Of a DNA stretch of 63,669 bases, positions 8,485-17,182 are shown in pieces. The stretch spans positions 1 through 63,669 of the forward strand of contig CAMCQH010000007.1 in NCBI GenBank assembly GCA_945877035.1. The letters run 5' to 3'. The position numbers and the translations under genes are program-made. Positions within the stretch are counted from its first letter, which is position 1; each line of letters starts with the position of its first letter. A model generated the notes under the pieces. The model saw only the letters and a program-made list of their open reading frames with translations. It searched no databases and had not been told where the DNA came from. This DNA comes from an uncultured Clostridium sp. GTDB lineage: Bacteria; Bacillota; Clostridia; TANB77; CAG-508.

Positions 8485-9735
8485 TTAAGGTTGTTCACCT
8501 AAAGTTAGAGTAATTTCTTTTTCTGTTCCATTTCTATTTATTTTCAATTTCATTTCATCACCAATTTGATGTGAATTTTTAATTTCATTTAATTCATCCA
8601 TTGTTTTGATAGATTTTCCATCTGCTTCTAAAATTACATCACCAGCTTTTAAACCACCTTTTTCAGCAGCAGAAAAATCTTCAACTGATTTAACATAAAT
8701 TCCAACAACTAAATTATATTTTTTAGCAGTAGCTTCATCTAAATCAATACCAGTAATTCCTATATAAGGTCTTTTAACTTTACTATATTGAATTAATTGT
8801 GAAGTAATATCTGTTGTAGAATTAATTGGAATTGCAAAACCAATACCCTCAATACCTGTACCAGATAATTTTAAAGTATTAATTCCAATAACCTTACCTT
8901 CACCATTAACCAAAGCACCACCACTATTACCAGAATTTATAGCAGCATCAGTTTGAATACATTTATATGTTTTACCATCTGAATCTGTAATTTTTCTATT
9001 AACAGCACTAACAATACCAGTAGTTACAGTACTTGTCATATTTACTGGATTTCCAACAGCCATAGCAAATTCACCAACTTTTACATCATCCGAATCAGCA
9101 AATTCAGCTGCAGTTAAACCAGTTTTTTCAATTTTTATAACAGCCAAATCTGTTTGCTCATCTTGACCTACAATTTTTGCCTCATATTCTGTTTCATCAT
9201 TAAATAATGTAACACTAACTTTAGTAGCTTCTGATATTTGATAATATAAGCTTGATTCAGAAGAATTTGAAGATACAACATGATTATTTGTTAAAATATA
9301 ACCATCTTCACTAATTATAATTCCAGAACCTGAAGCAGTTGCTGTTGATGTGCCTCCTCTACCAAAAATAGAAGTAGCATTTACAGTATATTCAATTTTG
9401 ATACCAACTATTGATGGTAATATTTTATTTGCAGCATATACAGCTGTATCTGAATAATTATTTAAAGATATTTGTTGAACATAACCATTAGACTGTGTTG
9501 AATTATTGTTAGTAGTACTAATTGAAGAACTTTGATTTCCTATTAGTTTATTTTTTATTGATGGAACACCAAAACATGTTCCGATTACAACAGTACAACC
9601 AACAACTCCACTAATAAAAGGTAGTAAAACACTTTTCCCAAATCCAGAACTATTTTTTGAAGATTTATCATAAGAAGTTGAACCCGTTACTGGAATTGCT
9701 TTGAATTTTGTTTCATTTTTTTGATTTTCATCCAT
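8485..9735 (-). CDS. htrA: HtrA/DegP-type trypsin-like serine protease with a PDZ domain
   Basis: The 416-aa protein has a short cytoplasmic segment, one transmembrane helix (about residues 33-55), a Ser/Asn-rich linker, a trypsin-like domain and one PDZ domain (about 325-410). The catalytic triad is visible as NNHVV (His, about 150), TDLAVIKI (Asp, about 193) and GNSGGALV (Ser, about 268). It should act outside the membrane as a quality-control protease for misfolded secreted proteins. The start is supported by an AGGAGG-type site just upstream (minus strand, 9745-9750). It is transcribed alone; no CssRS-type two-component system is adjacent. Confidence 0.93.
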   Translation of the reverse strand: MDENQKNETKFKAIPVTGSTSYDKSSKNSSGFGKSVLLPFISGVVGCTVVIGTCFGVPSIKNKLIGNQSSSISTTNNNSTQSNGYVQQISLNNYSDTAVYAANKILPSIVGIKIEYTVNATSIFGRGGTSTATASGSGIIISEDGYILTNNHVVSSNSSESSLYYQISEATKVSVTLFNDETEYEAKIVGQDEQTDLAVIKIEKTGLTAAEFADSDDVKVGEFAMAVGNPVNMTSTVTTGIVSAVNRKITDSDGKTYKCIQTDAAINSGNSGGALVNGEGKVIGINTLKLSGTGIEGIGFAIPINSTTDITSQLIQYSKVKRPYIGITGIDLDEATAKKYNLVVGIYVKSVEDFSAAEKGGLKAGDVILEADGKSIKTMDELNEIKNSHQIGDEMKLKINRNGTEKEITLTLGEQP

Positions 9736-9875
9736 TTTTATTTGCCTCCTAAATTTTATTTTATGATTATATAATAAACCAATTTTATATTATAATACAA
9801 GTTTTTTGTGAAATTATTGTGAAAAAAATGTAATTGTTTTATGCTCAAAAATCTAAACTTAAAAACAAATAATAC

Positions 9876-9904
9876 TTGAAATAAAAACATCAAATTGGTA
9901 TAAT
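9876..9904 (+). promoter_or_regulatory. SigA-type promoter for a prepilin-like gene
   Basis: TTGAAA (9876-9881), a 17-base spacer and TATAAT (9899-9904) precede the GGAGGG ribosome site and the ATG at 9932. Confidence 0.75.
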
Positions 9905-9931
9905 AATAAAAAATAAAATTGGAGGGAAGAA

Positions 9932-10471
9932 ATGAAAGAAAACAAAGGAGTAACAATGATATCACTAGTTGTAATTATAGCACTATTAACAATAATAGCA
10001 GGAATATCAATAGGACAAGGAAGTAAAGTTATAAAATCATCACAATTAGAAAATTTAAAAACAAATATGCTATTAATAAAAGTAAAAGCAAAAGAATATG
10101 TAGAAAACGCAAATTTTAAACTAGGAACTAATTTTGAAAGTGCAACAGATAAAGAAACAAGAATTACAAATGCAAAAGCAGAATTAAAAGGTGAAGAAAT
10201 AACAGATAGTAGTATATTTAGTAGTGGCATAAACATAAATCAAGAAACTATAACTAATGATAATGCAAATTATATATATTATTATAAACTAAATACAACT
10301 AATTTAGAAGATATGGGAGTTTCAAAAGTTGAATCAGATGCAAGCAATGGATGGTATATAATAAAATATGATGTTAAGAATATGGAAGTAGAGATATACA
10401 ATACAAAAGGGTTTGAAATGGATGGAACAAAATATTATTCATTAACAGAACTACAAAATATAAATTCATAG
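9932..10471 (+). CDS. Prepilin-like (type IV pilin N-terminal motif) secreted protein
   Basis: The 179-aa protein begins KENKGVTMISLVVIIALLTI, a type IV prepilin-like motif: a short basic leader, Gly before a methionine/threonine hydrophobic helix, but without the usual glutamate at +5. The helix is followed by a charged alpha region and a globular beta-rich C-terminus (YIYYYKLNTTNLEDMG, NGWYIIKYDV). No pilus assembly ATPase, prepilin peptidase or platform protein is in the window, so export machinery must be elsewhere. It sits 11 bases upstream of rnhB and may share its transcript. Two other prepilin-like genes occur at 14.9 and 42.9 kb. Confidence 0.65.
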   Translation: MKENKGVTMISLVVIIALLTIIAGISIGQGSKVIKSSQLENLKTNMLLIKVKAKEYVENANFKLGTNFESATDKETRITNAKAELKGEEITDSSIFSSGININQETITNDNANYIYYYKLNTTNLEDMGVSKVESDASNGWYIIKYDVKNMEVEIYNTKGFEMDGTKYYSLTELQNINS

Positions 10472-10482
10472 AGGAAATTGTA

Positions 10483-11109
10483 ATGAAAGAAAAAGAACTA
10501 GAAAGACTAACAAATTTAAAAGAAATAGAAAAAGATTTACATCAAAAAGGCTTTAACAACATATGTGGAATAGATGAAGCAGGAAGAGGGCCACTAGCCG
10601 GACCTGTTGTTGTTGCAGGGGTAATAATGCCAGAAGATTCAATGATAGAAGGAGTAAATGACTCAAAAAAAGTTTCTGAAAAGAAAAGAGAATTGTTATA
10701 TGATAAAATTATTGAAGAAGCAATAAGTTATTCAGTAGCAATAATCGGACAAGACGTTATAGATGATATAAACATCTTAAATGCAACAAAACAAGGCGTA
10801 ACAAGTGTTGTAAAAGGTTTAGATGTAAGACCAGATTTGATTATTATAGATGCTTTGCAACATATAGATACAAATGGAGTGCCATATGAATCTATAATAA
10901 AAGGTGATGCTAAATGCTACTCAATTGCAGCTGCATCAATAATTGCAAAAGTTACAAGAGATAGAATTATGAGAGAATGGGATATGGTTTATCCTCAATA
11001 TGGATTTAGTGGGCATAAAGGATATGGGACAGCAAAACATATTGCAGCTATCAAAGAATATGGATTATGCCCAATACATAGAAGAAGTTTTACTAAAAAT
11101 TTTGTGTAG
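10483..11109 (+). CDS. rnhB: Ribonuclease HII
   Basis: The 208-aa protein has the RNase HII core: GIDEAGRGPLAGPVV (catalytic D31, E32), a second Asp in IIIDAL, and KGDAKCYSIAAASIIAKVTRDR. It nicks RNA within RNA/DNA hybrids, including single misincorporated ribonucleotides. The C-terminal HxGYGT motif (GHKGYGTAKH) is intact. It lies between the prepilin-like gene and the nucleoside phosphorylase, with 8 bases to the latter, so the three probably form an operon. Confidence 0.95.
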   Translation: MKEKELERLTNLKEIEKDLHQKGFNNICGIDEAGRGPLAGPVVVAGVIMPEDSMIEGVNDSKKVSEKKRELLYDKIIEEAISYSVAIIGQDVIDDINILNATKQGVTSVVKGLDVRPDLIIIDALQHIDTNGVPYESIIKGDAKCYSIAAASIIAKVTRDRIMREWDMVYPQYGFSGHKGYGTAKHIAAIKEYGLCPIHRRSFTKNFV

Positions 11110-11117
11110 GAGAGAAA

Positions 11118-12422
11118 ATGAATATACTAGAAATTATAGAGAAAAAAAGAGATAAAAAAGAATTAACAAAAGAAGAAATAGAATTTTTTATAAATGGATA
11201 TACAAAAGGAGAAATAGCAGACTACCAAGCATCAGCCTTAATAATGGCAATATTTTTAAATGGAATGACAAAACAAGAAACAACAAATCTAACTTTAGTT
11301 ATGGCAAATTCAGGTGAAATATTAGATTTATCAAAATTAAATAAAACAATCGTAGATAAGCATTCAACAGGAGGAGTAGGGGACAAAGTATCAATTTGTC
11401 TTTTACCATTAGTTGCATCACTTGGTGTGCCTGTTGCAAAAATGTCTGGAAGAGGGTTAGGATTTACAGGTGGAACAGTAGACAAAATGCAGTCAATACC
11501 TGGATATAAAACAGAAATAGATATGAACAGTTTTGTAAAAAATGTGGAAAACATAGGAATAAGTATGATTTCACAAACAATGAATTTAGCACCAGCAGAC
11601 AAAAAATTATATGCCTTAAGAGATAGCATTTCATGTGTTGAAAGTATTCCATTAATAGCATCAAGTATAATGAGCAAAAAAATAGCAAGTGGAGCAGAAA
11701 AAATAGTTTTAGATGTAACTGTTGGAAAAGGTGCATTTATGAAGAATCTTCAAGATGCAGAAAAACTTGCAAATGAAATGATAGAAATAGGAAAATTAGC
11801 AAATAGAGAAACAGTATGTGTTTTAACAAATATGGATGAACCATTAGGATATGCAGTAGGCAACAATTTAGAGGTAATTGAAGCAATAGAATTTTTAAAA
11901 GGAAAAATGCCAGAAGATTTAAAAGAAGTAGTGTTAGAATTGGGGGCATATATGGTTAAACTAGCAGGATTAGGTGATAATCTAGAAAAAAATAAAATTA
12001 AAATGCTAGAAAATATTAATAATGGAAAAGCATTTAATAAATTTGCAGAAATGGTTAAAAATCAAGGTGGAGATATATCATATTTAGAAAATACAAATAA
12101 ATTTGAAAAAGCAAAATACATAGAACCTATCAAAGCAGAAAAGAGCGGATATATACAGGAAATAAATGCAGAAGAAGTAGGAAAAATCGCTTGTAATCTA
12201 GGAGCTGGAAGAATAAGAAAAGAAGATAAAATAGATTATACAGTAGGAATTAGGCTATGTAAAAAAGTTTCTGAAAAAGTATCACAAGGAGATGACTTAG
12301 CTTATATATATGCTAATGATATAGAAAAATTGGAGATAGCTAAACAAAAATTAAAAGATGTTATAAAAATAGATAAAGAAAAAATAGAACAAAAACCAAC
12401 AATTTTTGGAATTTGTAAATAA
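11118..12422 (+). CDS. pdp: Pyrimidine-nucleoside (thymidine) phosphorylase
   Basis: The 434-aa protein is a full-length member of the class II nucleoside phosphorylases. It shows the phosphate-binding KHSTGGVGDKVS, KMSGRGLGFTGGT and the pyrimidine-binding YALRDSISCVESIPLI region, and the C-terminal domain with GAGRIRKEDKID. It cleaves uridine/thymidine with phosphate to base and (deoxy)ribose-1-phosphate in salvage. Whether it prefers thymidine only (deoA) or all pyrimidine nucleosides (pdp) cannot be settled; Firmicutes enzymes of this length are usually the broad type. GGAGAG precedes the ATG. Confidence 0.92.
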   Translation: MNILEIIEKKRDKKELTKEEIEFFINGYTKGEIADYQASALIMAIFLNGMTKQETTNLTLVMANSGEILDLSKLNKTIVDKHSTGGVGDKVSICLLPLVASLGVPVAKMSGRGLGFTGGTVDKMQSIPGYKTEIDMNSFVKNVENIGISMISQTMNLAPADKKLYALRDSISCVESIPLIASSIMSKKIASGAEKIVLDVTVGKGAFMKNLQDAEKLANEMIEIGKLANRETVCVLTNMDEPLGYAVGNNLEVIEAIEFLKGKMPEDLKEVVLELGAYMVKLAGLGDNLEKNKIKMLENINNGKAFNKFAEMVKNQGGDISYLENTNKFEKAKYIEPIKAEKSGYIQEINAEEVGKIACNLGAGRIRKEDKIDYTVGIRLCKKVSEKVSQGDDLAYIYANDIEKLEIAKQKLKDVIKIDKEKIEQKPTIFGICK

Positions 12423-12425
12423 TTA

Positions 12426-12455
12426 TTGAAACTGTTAGTGGTTTAGTGCTATAAT
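12426..12455 (+). promoter_or_regulatory. Putative SigA-type promoter
   Basis: TTGAAA (12426-12431) and TATAAT (12450-12455) with 18 bases between, in the short spacer before the small membrane protein gene at 12487. Confidence 0.6.
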
Positions 12456-12486
12456 AGTTGTAGTATAAAAATTGGAGGAAAGCAAA

Positions 12487-12642
12487 ATGAAAAAAAATAA
12501 GGAAATTAAAGAAAAGAAAACAAAAAATAAATTACAAAAACAATATGACAAAGGACAAATATTTGTAAAAATAATGGCAGGAATATTAGCATTTATGATG
12601 GTAATGTCAATAGCAGTTTCATTAATATATTCACTAATATAG
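12487..12642 (+). CDS. Small single-pass membrane protein (51 aa)
   Basis: The 51-codon frame starts after a good GGAGG (12474-12478) and encodes a strongly basic N-terminal half (Lys-rich, about 25 residues) and one hydrophobic helix (FVKIMAGILAFMMVMSIAVS). The size, ribosome site and preceding promoter argue that it is real. I do not recognise the family. It lies 36 bases upstream of cdaA and is likely co-transcribed, so an accessory role for that membrane enzyme is possible but untested. Confidence 0.6.
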   Translation: MKKNKEIKEKKTKNKLQKQYDKGQIFVKIMAGILAFMMVMSIAVSLIYSLI

Positions 12643-12678
12643 GTATTATATAAAAATTGTAATAAAAGAAGGTGTACT

Positions 12679-13633
12679 ATGGAAAAAAGTATTGGAAATA
12701 GTTGGATGAACTTTTATAATGAAAATATTTTAAAGCGGATTCGAAAACTTAAGAGAAAATCCACTTAATTTATTTACAACAATATTAGATATAGTAATAG
12801 TAATATTTTTATTATATTGTTTTGTAAAAATGGTAAAAGGCTCTAGAGCATGGCAATTAATAAAAGGAATAGCTTTTTTAATTATTGCTACATGGATTAG
12901 TGGATTTTTAAATTTGAAAATTTTAAATTCAATTTTAACAGGAATTATGAACTGGGGAGTAATTGCAATAATTGTAATATTCCAGCCGGAATTGAGAAGA
13001 GGGCTAGAACAATTAGGAACAAATAAATTTACAAAATTTTTTGGAATAAATAGTGATTTAGCAACTAAGACAAAAGAAGATATATATAAAGTTGTAATAG
13101 CAGCGACAGAGCTTTCAAAAACAAAAACAGGAGCATTAATTGTTTTGGAAAGAGACATTAATATACAAGACATTATAGCAACAGGTGTACCAATGAATTC
13201 AGAAGTATCACCACAACTTTTAGTAAATATATTTGTGCCAAAGACACCTCTACATGATGGAGCAGTAGTTATAAGTAACAATAAAATTGCAGCAGCAGCA
13301 TGTGTTTTACCACTAGCTGATGATGCCGATATTGCAAAAGAATTAGGAACTAGACATAGAGCTGCTATAGGAATTTCAAAAGAATCTGATAGTATAGTAG
13401 TTGTAGTATCAGAAGAAACAGGAAAAATCTCCGTAGCTAAAGATGGAACTTTAATTGCTGATGTAAGAGAAGATGTATTAAAGAAAATTCTTATAAGTAA
13501 TATTGTTACAAAGAGATTTGCTGAAAAGAAAGAAATAAAACAAAATAGATTTGAAAATTTAAAGAAAAAATTTTCTAGAAAAAATAAAGAGAAAAAAGAA
13601 ATACAACTAGAAACAAAAGAAGAAAATAAATAA
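12679..13633 (+). CDS. cdaA: Diadenylate cyclase CdaA, interrupted by a +1 frameshift at a CGG codon
   Basis: The main frame (12737-13633) encodes the membrane-bound c-di-AMP synthase: transmembrane helices, FQPELRRGLEQLG, then the DAC domain with LHDGAVVI (DGA motif) and GTRHRAAIG (RHR motif). The first two N-terminal segments lie in two frames. A well-supported start at 12679 (AAGGTG site upstream) reads 19 codons, reaches CGG at 12736-12738, and runs to a stop at 12766. Skipping one base there gives GGA and continues straight through without a break into the CdaA frame (317 aa in total). The enzyme makes c-di-AMP from two ATP and is normally essential. The usual partners cdaR and glmM are not downstream; truA is. 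A Lys/Glu-rich C-terminal tail is extra. Confidence 0.85.
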
Positions 13634-13634
13634 C

Positions 13635-13657
13635 AAAGTCGCTTATAGGGCGACTTT
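13635..13657 (+). terminator. Hairpin after cdaA
   Basis: AAAGTCGC (13635-13642) pairs perfectly with GCGACTTT (13650-13657), immediately after the cdaA stop. Only four T residues follow the stem base, so termination may be partial. Confidence 0.6.
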
Positions 13658-13720
13658 TAAAAGTTGAAAAATAATTACAATTTTCCAAATTTATGCCTTG
13701 AGAAAGGAAAGAGAATAAAA

Positions 13721-14461
13721 ATGAGAAATATAAAATTAACAATTGAATATGATGGAAAAGAATTTAACGGTTGGCAAAAGCAGCCAAATAAATTGAATAT
13801 ACAGGGAACAATAGAACAAGCAATAAAAATTGTAACAGGAGAAGAAGTGGATTTAACAGCATCAGGAAGAACAGATGCAGGTGTACATGCTTTTGGACAA
13901 GTTGCAAATTTTAAAACTAATTCAAATATTCCAATTGATAAAATAGCAATAGCATTAAACTCGAATTTAAAAAAATCAATTAGAATAATATCAGCAGAGG
14001 AAGTTGATGAAAGATTTCATAGCAGACTAACTTGCAAGAAAAAAACATATAGATATGTTATAAATAATTCGGAATTTTCATCTGCTATATATAGAAATTT
14101 AGAAACACATATACCCCAAAAACTAAATGTAGAAAAGATGAAAGAAGCAGTAAAATATTTTGAGGGAGAACATGACTTTAAAGCTTTTAAAGCAAGTGGT
14201 ACAAGCAGTAAAAGTAGTGTAAGAACTATTTATAAAGCAGAAGTTATAGAAATGCCTAATAATAGAATTTATATAGAGTTAACAGGAAATGGATTTTTAT
14301 ATAATATGGTAAGAATTATAGCTGGAACTTTAGTTGATGTTGGAGTTGAAAAAATAGAGCCAGAGGATATTAAGAAAATTATTGAATCAAAAGATAGGAA
14401 TTTTGCTGGAAAAACATTACAACCAAATGGGTTGTATTTGGTTAATGTGGAATATGAATAA
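13721..14461 (+). CDS. truA: tRNA pseudouridine(38-40) synthase
   Basis: The 246-aa protein is TruA: the catalytic aspartate is D52 in SGRTDAGVHA, with NGWQKQP near the start and NGFLYNMVRIIAGTL in the second half. It isomerises uridines 38-40 in the anticodon arm of many tRNAs. I place the start at ATG 13721, preceded by AAAGGAAAG; an in-frame ATG at 13664 would add 19 residues that do not belong to the family and overlap the terminator region. The reading frame ends just before a long bidirectional hairpin. Confidence 0.94.
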   Translation: MRNIKLTIEYDGKEFNGWQKQPNKLNIQGTIEQAIKIVTGEEVDLTASGRTDAGVHAFGQVANFKTNSNIPIDKIAIALNSNLKKSIRIISAEEVDERFHSRLTCKKKTYRYVINNSEFSSAIYRNLETHIPQKLNVEKMKEAVKYFEGEHDFKAFKASGTSSKSSVRTIYKAEVIEMPNNRIYIELTGNGFLYNMVRIIAGTLVDVGVEKIEPEDIKKIIESKDRNFAGKTLQPNGLYLVNVEYE

Positions 14462-14468
14462 AAATTAT

Positions 14469-14515
14469 AAAAAACCTAGAATAAATAATTATAAATTATT
14501 TATTTTAGGTTTTTT
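14469..14515. terminator. Bidirectional terminator between truA and the XRE gene
   Basis: A 22-bp stem (14469-14490 with 14494-14515, one G-U) with a 3-base loop is flanked by six A and six T. It can terminate both convergent genes and overlaps the last codon of the XRE gene. Confidence 0.85.
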
Positions 14516-14753
14516 AGTCGTCATCTAATTCATCAAATAAAGGACTATCATAAAAATCTTTTAATTTTATATCTAAACCTCTACAAATTCGAACAATTGT
14601 TAATGTTTTAGGATTAACAAACTTTAAATTAACAATGCCTTCAAGTGTAGACTGAGTTATACCACAAATAGTAGATAATTTATTAATTGTTATATTTCTT
14701 TCGTTACAAAGCTCAATAATTCTAGAACTTACTGCTGAAATCAATGTCATCAT
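14514..14753 (-). CDS. Small XRE-family helix-turn-helix regulator (copy 1)
   Basis: The 79-aa protein is essentially one lambda-repressor-like DNA-binding domain: NITINKLSTICGITQSTLEGI is the helix-turn-helix, followed by TLTIVRICRGLDIKLKDFYD. It ends in an acidic DELDDD. It is divergent from the pilin-like gene at 14867, and the spacer holds a perfect palindrome next to that gene's promoter. It is clearly paralogous to the 78-aa regulator at 42487-42723, which sits in the same position beside the DGR target (shared SLKDFY/KLKDFYD and acidic tail). Autoregulation and control of the pilin-like gene are inferred. Confidence 0.8.
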   Translation of the reverse strand: MMTLISAVSSRIIELCNERNITINKLSTICGITQSTLEGIVNLKFVNPKTLTIVRICRGLDIKLKDFYDSPLFDELDDD

Positions 14754-14800
14754 TAAACACCTCTTAATAAAAAGTATAACAAAAAAGTTTTTATAAGATT

Positions 14801-14814
14801 AACTGTTAACAGTT
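14801..14814. promoter_or_regulatory. 14-bp palindrome, candidate XRE operator
   Basis: AACTGTTAACAGTT is a perfect palindrome that overlaps the first bases of the -35 box of the pilin-like gene and lies between it and the divergent XRE gene. Position and symmetry fit an operator; binding is inferred. Confidence 0.55.
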
Positions 14815-14841
14815 GACAAATAATTATTTATAGTATAAAAT
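14813..14841 (+). promoter_or_regulatory. SigA-type promoter of the pilin-like gene at 14867
   Basis: TTGACA (14813-14818) and TAAAAT (14836-14841) with a 17-base spacer; GGAGG follows before the ATG. Confidence 0.7.
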
Positions 14842-14866
14842 TTAGAAAAACATTGGAGGTATTCAA

Positions 14867-16358
14867 ATGAAAAAAAATTTAATAAAAACTAATCAAAATG
14901 CAATAACATTAGTAGCATTAGTACTAACAATTATAATACTATTAATATTAGCAGGAATCTCAATATCAGTACTAACAAACCAAGGACTATTTATACAAGC
15001 CAGTAAAGCAAAAAAAGAAACACAGAGAGCCCAAGTAACAGAGTGGTTAAATTTAAAATTAATAGAAGAACAAGCTAATAATCCAACAGGAACACCAGAA
15101 GAAATCATAGAAGAAACAAGGTTAGCATCAAAAGGAAATGCAGAATTAGCCAAAATGGGAAAAAATGTAGTAGTTGATGAAAATACAAGTACAATAGAAG
15201 ATGGAGAGCAAGTAGCTATATATTTTTATGTACAAGTAGATGAAGATGTATATAAAGTAGAAATGGCAGGAGCGAAATTTATAGGAGAAGCAGGAAAATT
15301 TCCACCAGTGATAAAATTAGAAAGTATAACAAGTACAACAAATTCAATAACAGTAAAAATAAAAGCGAGTAGAAATGAAGAAGGAAAAATAGAGTTTTAT
15401 ATCAAAAAAGAAGGAGAGACAGAATATAATTCAAAATATACAGCAGAAGGAGAAGAAGCAAAAGGACTAGAATATACATTTACAGGATTAGAACAAAATA
15501 AAACATACAGTATAAAAATAGTTGCAACAGCTCAAAATGGACAAGTAAAAGAATATACAAAAGAAATCACAACAGCAAAACAATTAGTAATTGAAATAAA
15601 AATAACTCCAGAAAGTGCAACAGTACAAATAGGAGAAACATTAGATTTAGCAGTAACAATATCACCAGAAGATGCATATAACAGATCTATAACTTGGAAT
15701 AGCAGTAATCCGGATGTTGCAACAATAGATCAAAATGGAAAGGTAACGGCAGTAACAGAAGGAACAACAACAATAACAGCAATAGCACAAGATGGAAGTA
15801 ATGTACAAGGAAGCTGTACGATAAAAGTCGAAGATAGTATTTTGTATTTATATAACGAAGGAGACGAATGTAATGATGTTACAGGTGGATGGACATTTAG
15901 AGGTGTTGCAAATGGAGCAAACGGAGAATCTATTTCTAAACAAACAAATCACTTTCTATTATTGAGATCTCGGAGGAAGAGGAGACCGAGGATATATGGG
16001 ATATTGCTCAACTTCTGCATTTTCTACTACTAAAGAAATAGATATTTCGAAATATAATAAATTATGCGTTAATTTGACAGGATATTTAAATACAGGTTCT
16101 ATTAATAATGGTGGTATCACAGCAGGATTTTTAAAATCCATTACTGCTAATTCTCATAATTTTGGATATGATGTTTCAGGTTTAAATGATACAATTATAG
16201 ATGGATGGAAAGCAGTAGTATATAATAATGAAAACATTGAAATTGATTTGAGCTCTGGAGATAAATCAAATAAATTATATTGTATTTTACAAAATACAGC
16301 AGGAGATTGTAACTATACTATGCAATTTCAAATTTTCAAAATTTGGCTTGAAAAATAG
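14867..16358 (+). CDS. Prepilin-like surface protein with fibronectin III and Big2 domains, interrupted by a +1 frameshift at CGG
   Basis: The N-terminus (AITLVALVLTIIILLILAGI) is nearly the same as that of the DGR target at 42879: prepilin-like helix, then SISVLTNQGLFIQASKAK. After an alpha-helical stalk come a fibronectin type III-like domain (about residues 140-240) and a bacterial Ig-like Big2 domain (about 244-325, with VAVTISPEDAYNRSITWNSS-type signature and VTAVTEGTTTITAIA). The first frame then reaches CGG at 15971-15973 and soon ends out of frame. Shifting +1 there (GGA) opens a further 128 residues of beta-rich sequence to a stop at 16358, about 496 aa in total. No repeat of the DGR template is seen at its C-terminus. 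Confidence 0.72.
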
Positions 16359-16461
16359 TGAAAGATAAGTAGACTATAAAACTAAATAGATCAAAGCAAT
16401 AGTAACAATAAATTAAAGAAAAGCATAAAATATAGTAAAAAAGAAGAAGGGAAGAAAACAT

Positions 16462-17049
16462 ATGAACACTTTATTACTAATATTTTTTGCTATACCAATA
16501 GCCGTAATCATAGTATCAATAGCATTACAAAAAATCTTCAAATGTCCATTTTTAGTAGCAGCAATAATATTTGCAATCTTTTTAGTAGTAACATTTGTAA
16601 TAGGCAATTTAGTGTTTTTGGTTGCAACAATTGCATACACGATACTAGCATTTATCACAGCGGTTATAACCAAAATAATCTGTAGAATACTACGTGAACT
16701 TGAAAGAAGAGAAGACAGAGACGATGATTGCAGAGATAATTGTAGAAGAGAAAGACTCAGATGCTCAAACAATAATGATAGACAATTATTATCTATAAGT
16801 GAACGTTGCTCAAATAATGATGATAGAGGAAATTTATTAACAATAAGTAGTAATGGTTGTAATGGAGTAGAAAATGAATTATTGACAATAAATACTAACT
16901 GTAGAAGAAATAATAACGATAATAACTGCTCATGTTCTTGCAATTGTAATACATCAAATGATTCTATAGCCATTAGGGCAAATGTATTTCCAAATAATAA
17001 TACAAATGGAAGAAGCGGAAGTTTTTGTGGATGTTTTAGAAGAAGATAA
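16462..17049 (+). CDS. DUF2651-like membrane protein with a Cys/Asn/Arg-rich tail
   Basis: Residues 1-75 form two to three hydrophobic helices resembling the small DUF2651 family (NTLLLIFFAIPIAVIIVSIA start). The remaining 120 residues are unusual: acidic-arginine clusters (RREDRDDDCRDNCRRERLRC), asparagine-rich stretches and about 16 cysteines, including CSCSCNCN and a final FCGCFRRR. Two imperfect repeats of a CSNN(N)DR...LLSIS/LLTIS unit are visible. Such a tail suits disulfide cross-linking or metal binding, for example in a spore coat, but that is a guess. GAAGAAGGGAAG gives the ribosome site. Confidence 0.6.
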   Translation: MNTLLLIFFAIPIAVIIVSIALQKIFKCPFLVAAIIFAIFLVVTFVIGNLVFLVATIAYTILAFITAVITKIICRILRELERREDRDDDCRDNCRRERLRCSNNNDRQLLSISERCSNNDDRGNLLTISSNGCNGVENELLTINTNCRRNNNDNNCSCSCNCNTSNDSIAIRANVFPNNNTNGRSGSFCGCFRRR

Positions 17050-17130
17050 GAAAAAGGAGAGATTACATATAAAAGCTCTCCTTCGATAAAACCAATTTTA
17101 TAGAGTTTCAAACTAATTAAAATAAAAAGA

Positions 17131-17162
17131 TAGCTTAATACTTGTCATCAAGTATTAAGCTA
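17131..17162. terminator. Bidirectional terminator
   Basis: TAGCTTAATACTTG (17131-17144) is perfectly complementary to 17149-17162, flanked by A-rich and T-rich runs. It lies between the Cys-rich protein gene and the MazF-like gene on the opposite strand. A further short GGAGAG/CTCTCC hairpin lies at 17054-17083. Confidence 0.7.
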
Positions 17163-17182
17163 TTTTACTTTTCATCATAGGT

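Noticed and set aside
13664-13720. Longer truA N-terminus from ATG 13664
   Set aside because: The additional residues do not match TruA, and the later ATG has the better ribosome site.
14867-16358. Second DGR variable region in the other prepilin-like gene
   Set aside because: Its C-terminal part shows no alignment to the TR and has no AAY-derived pattern; only the N-terminal anchor is shared.
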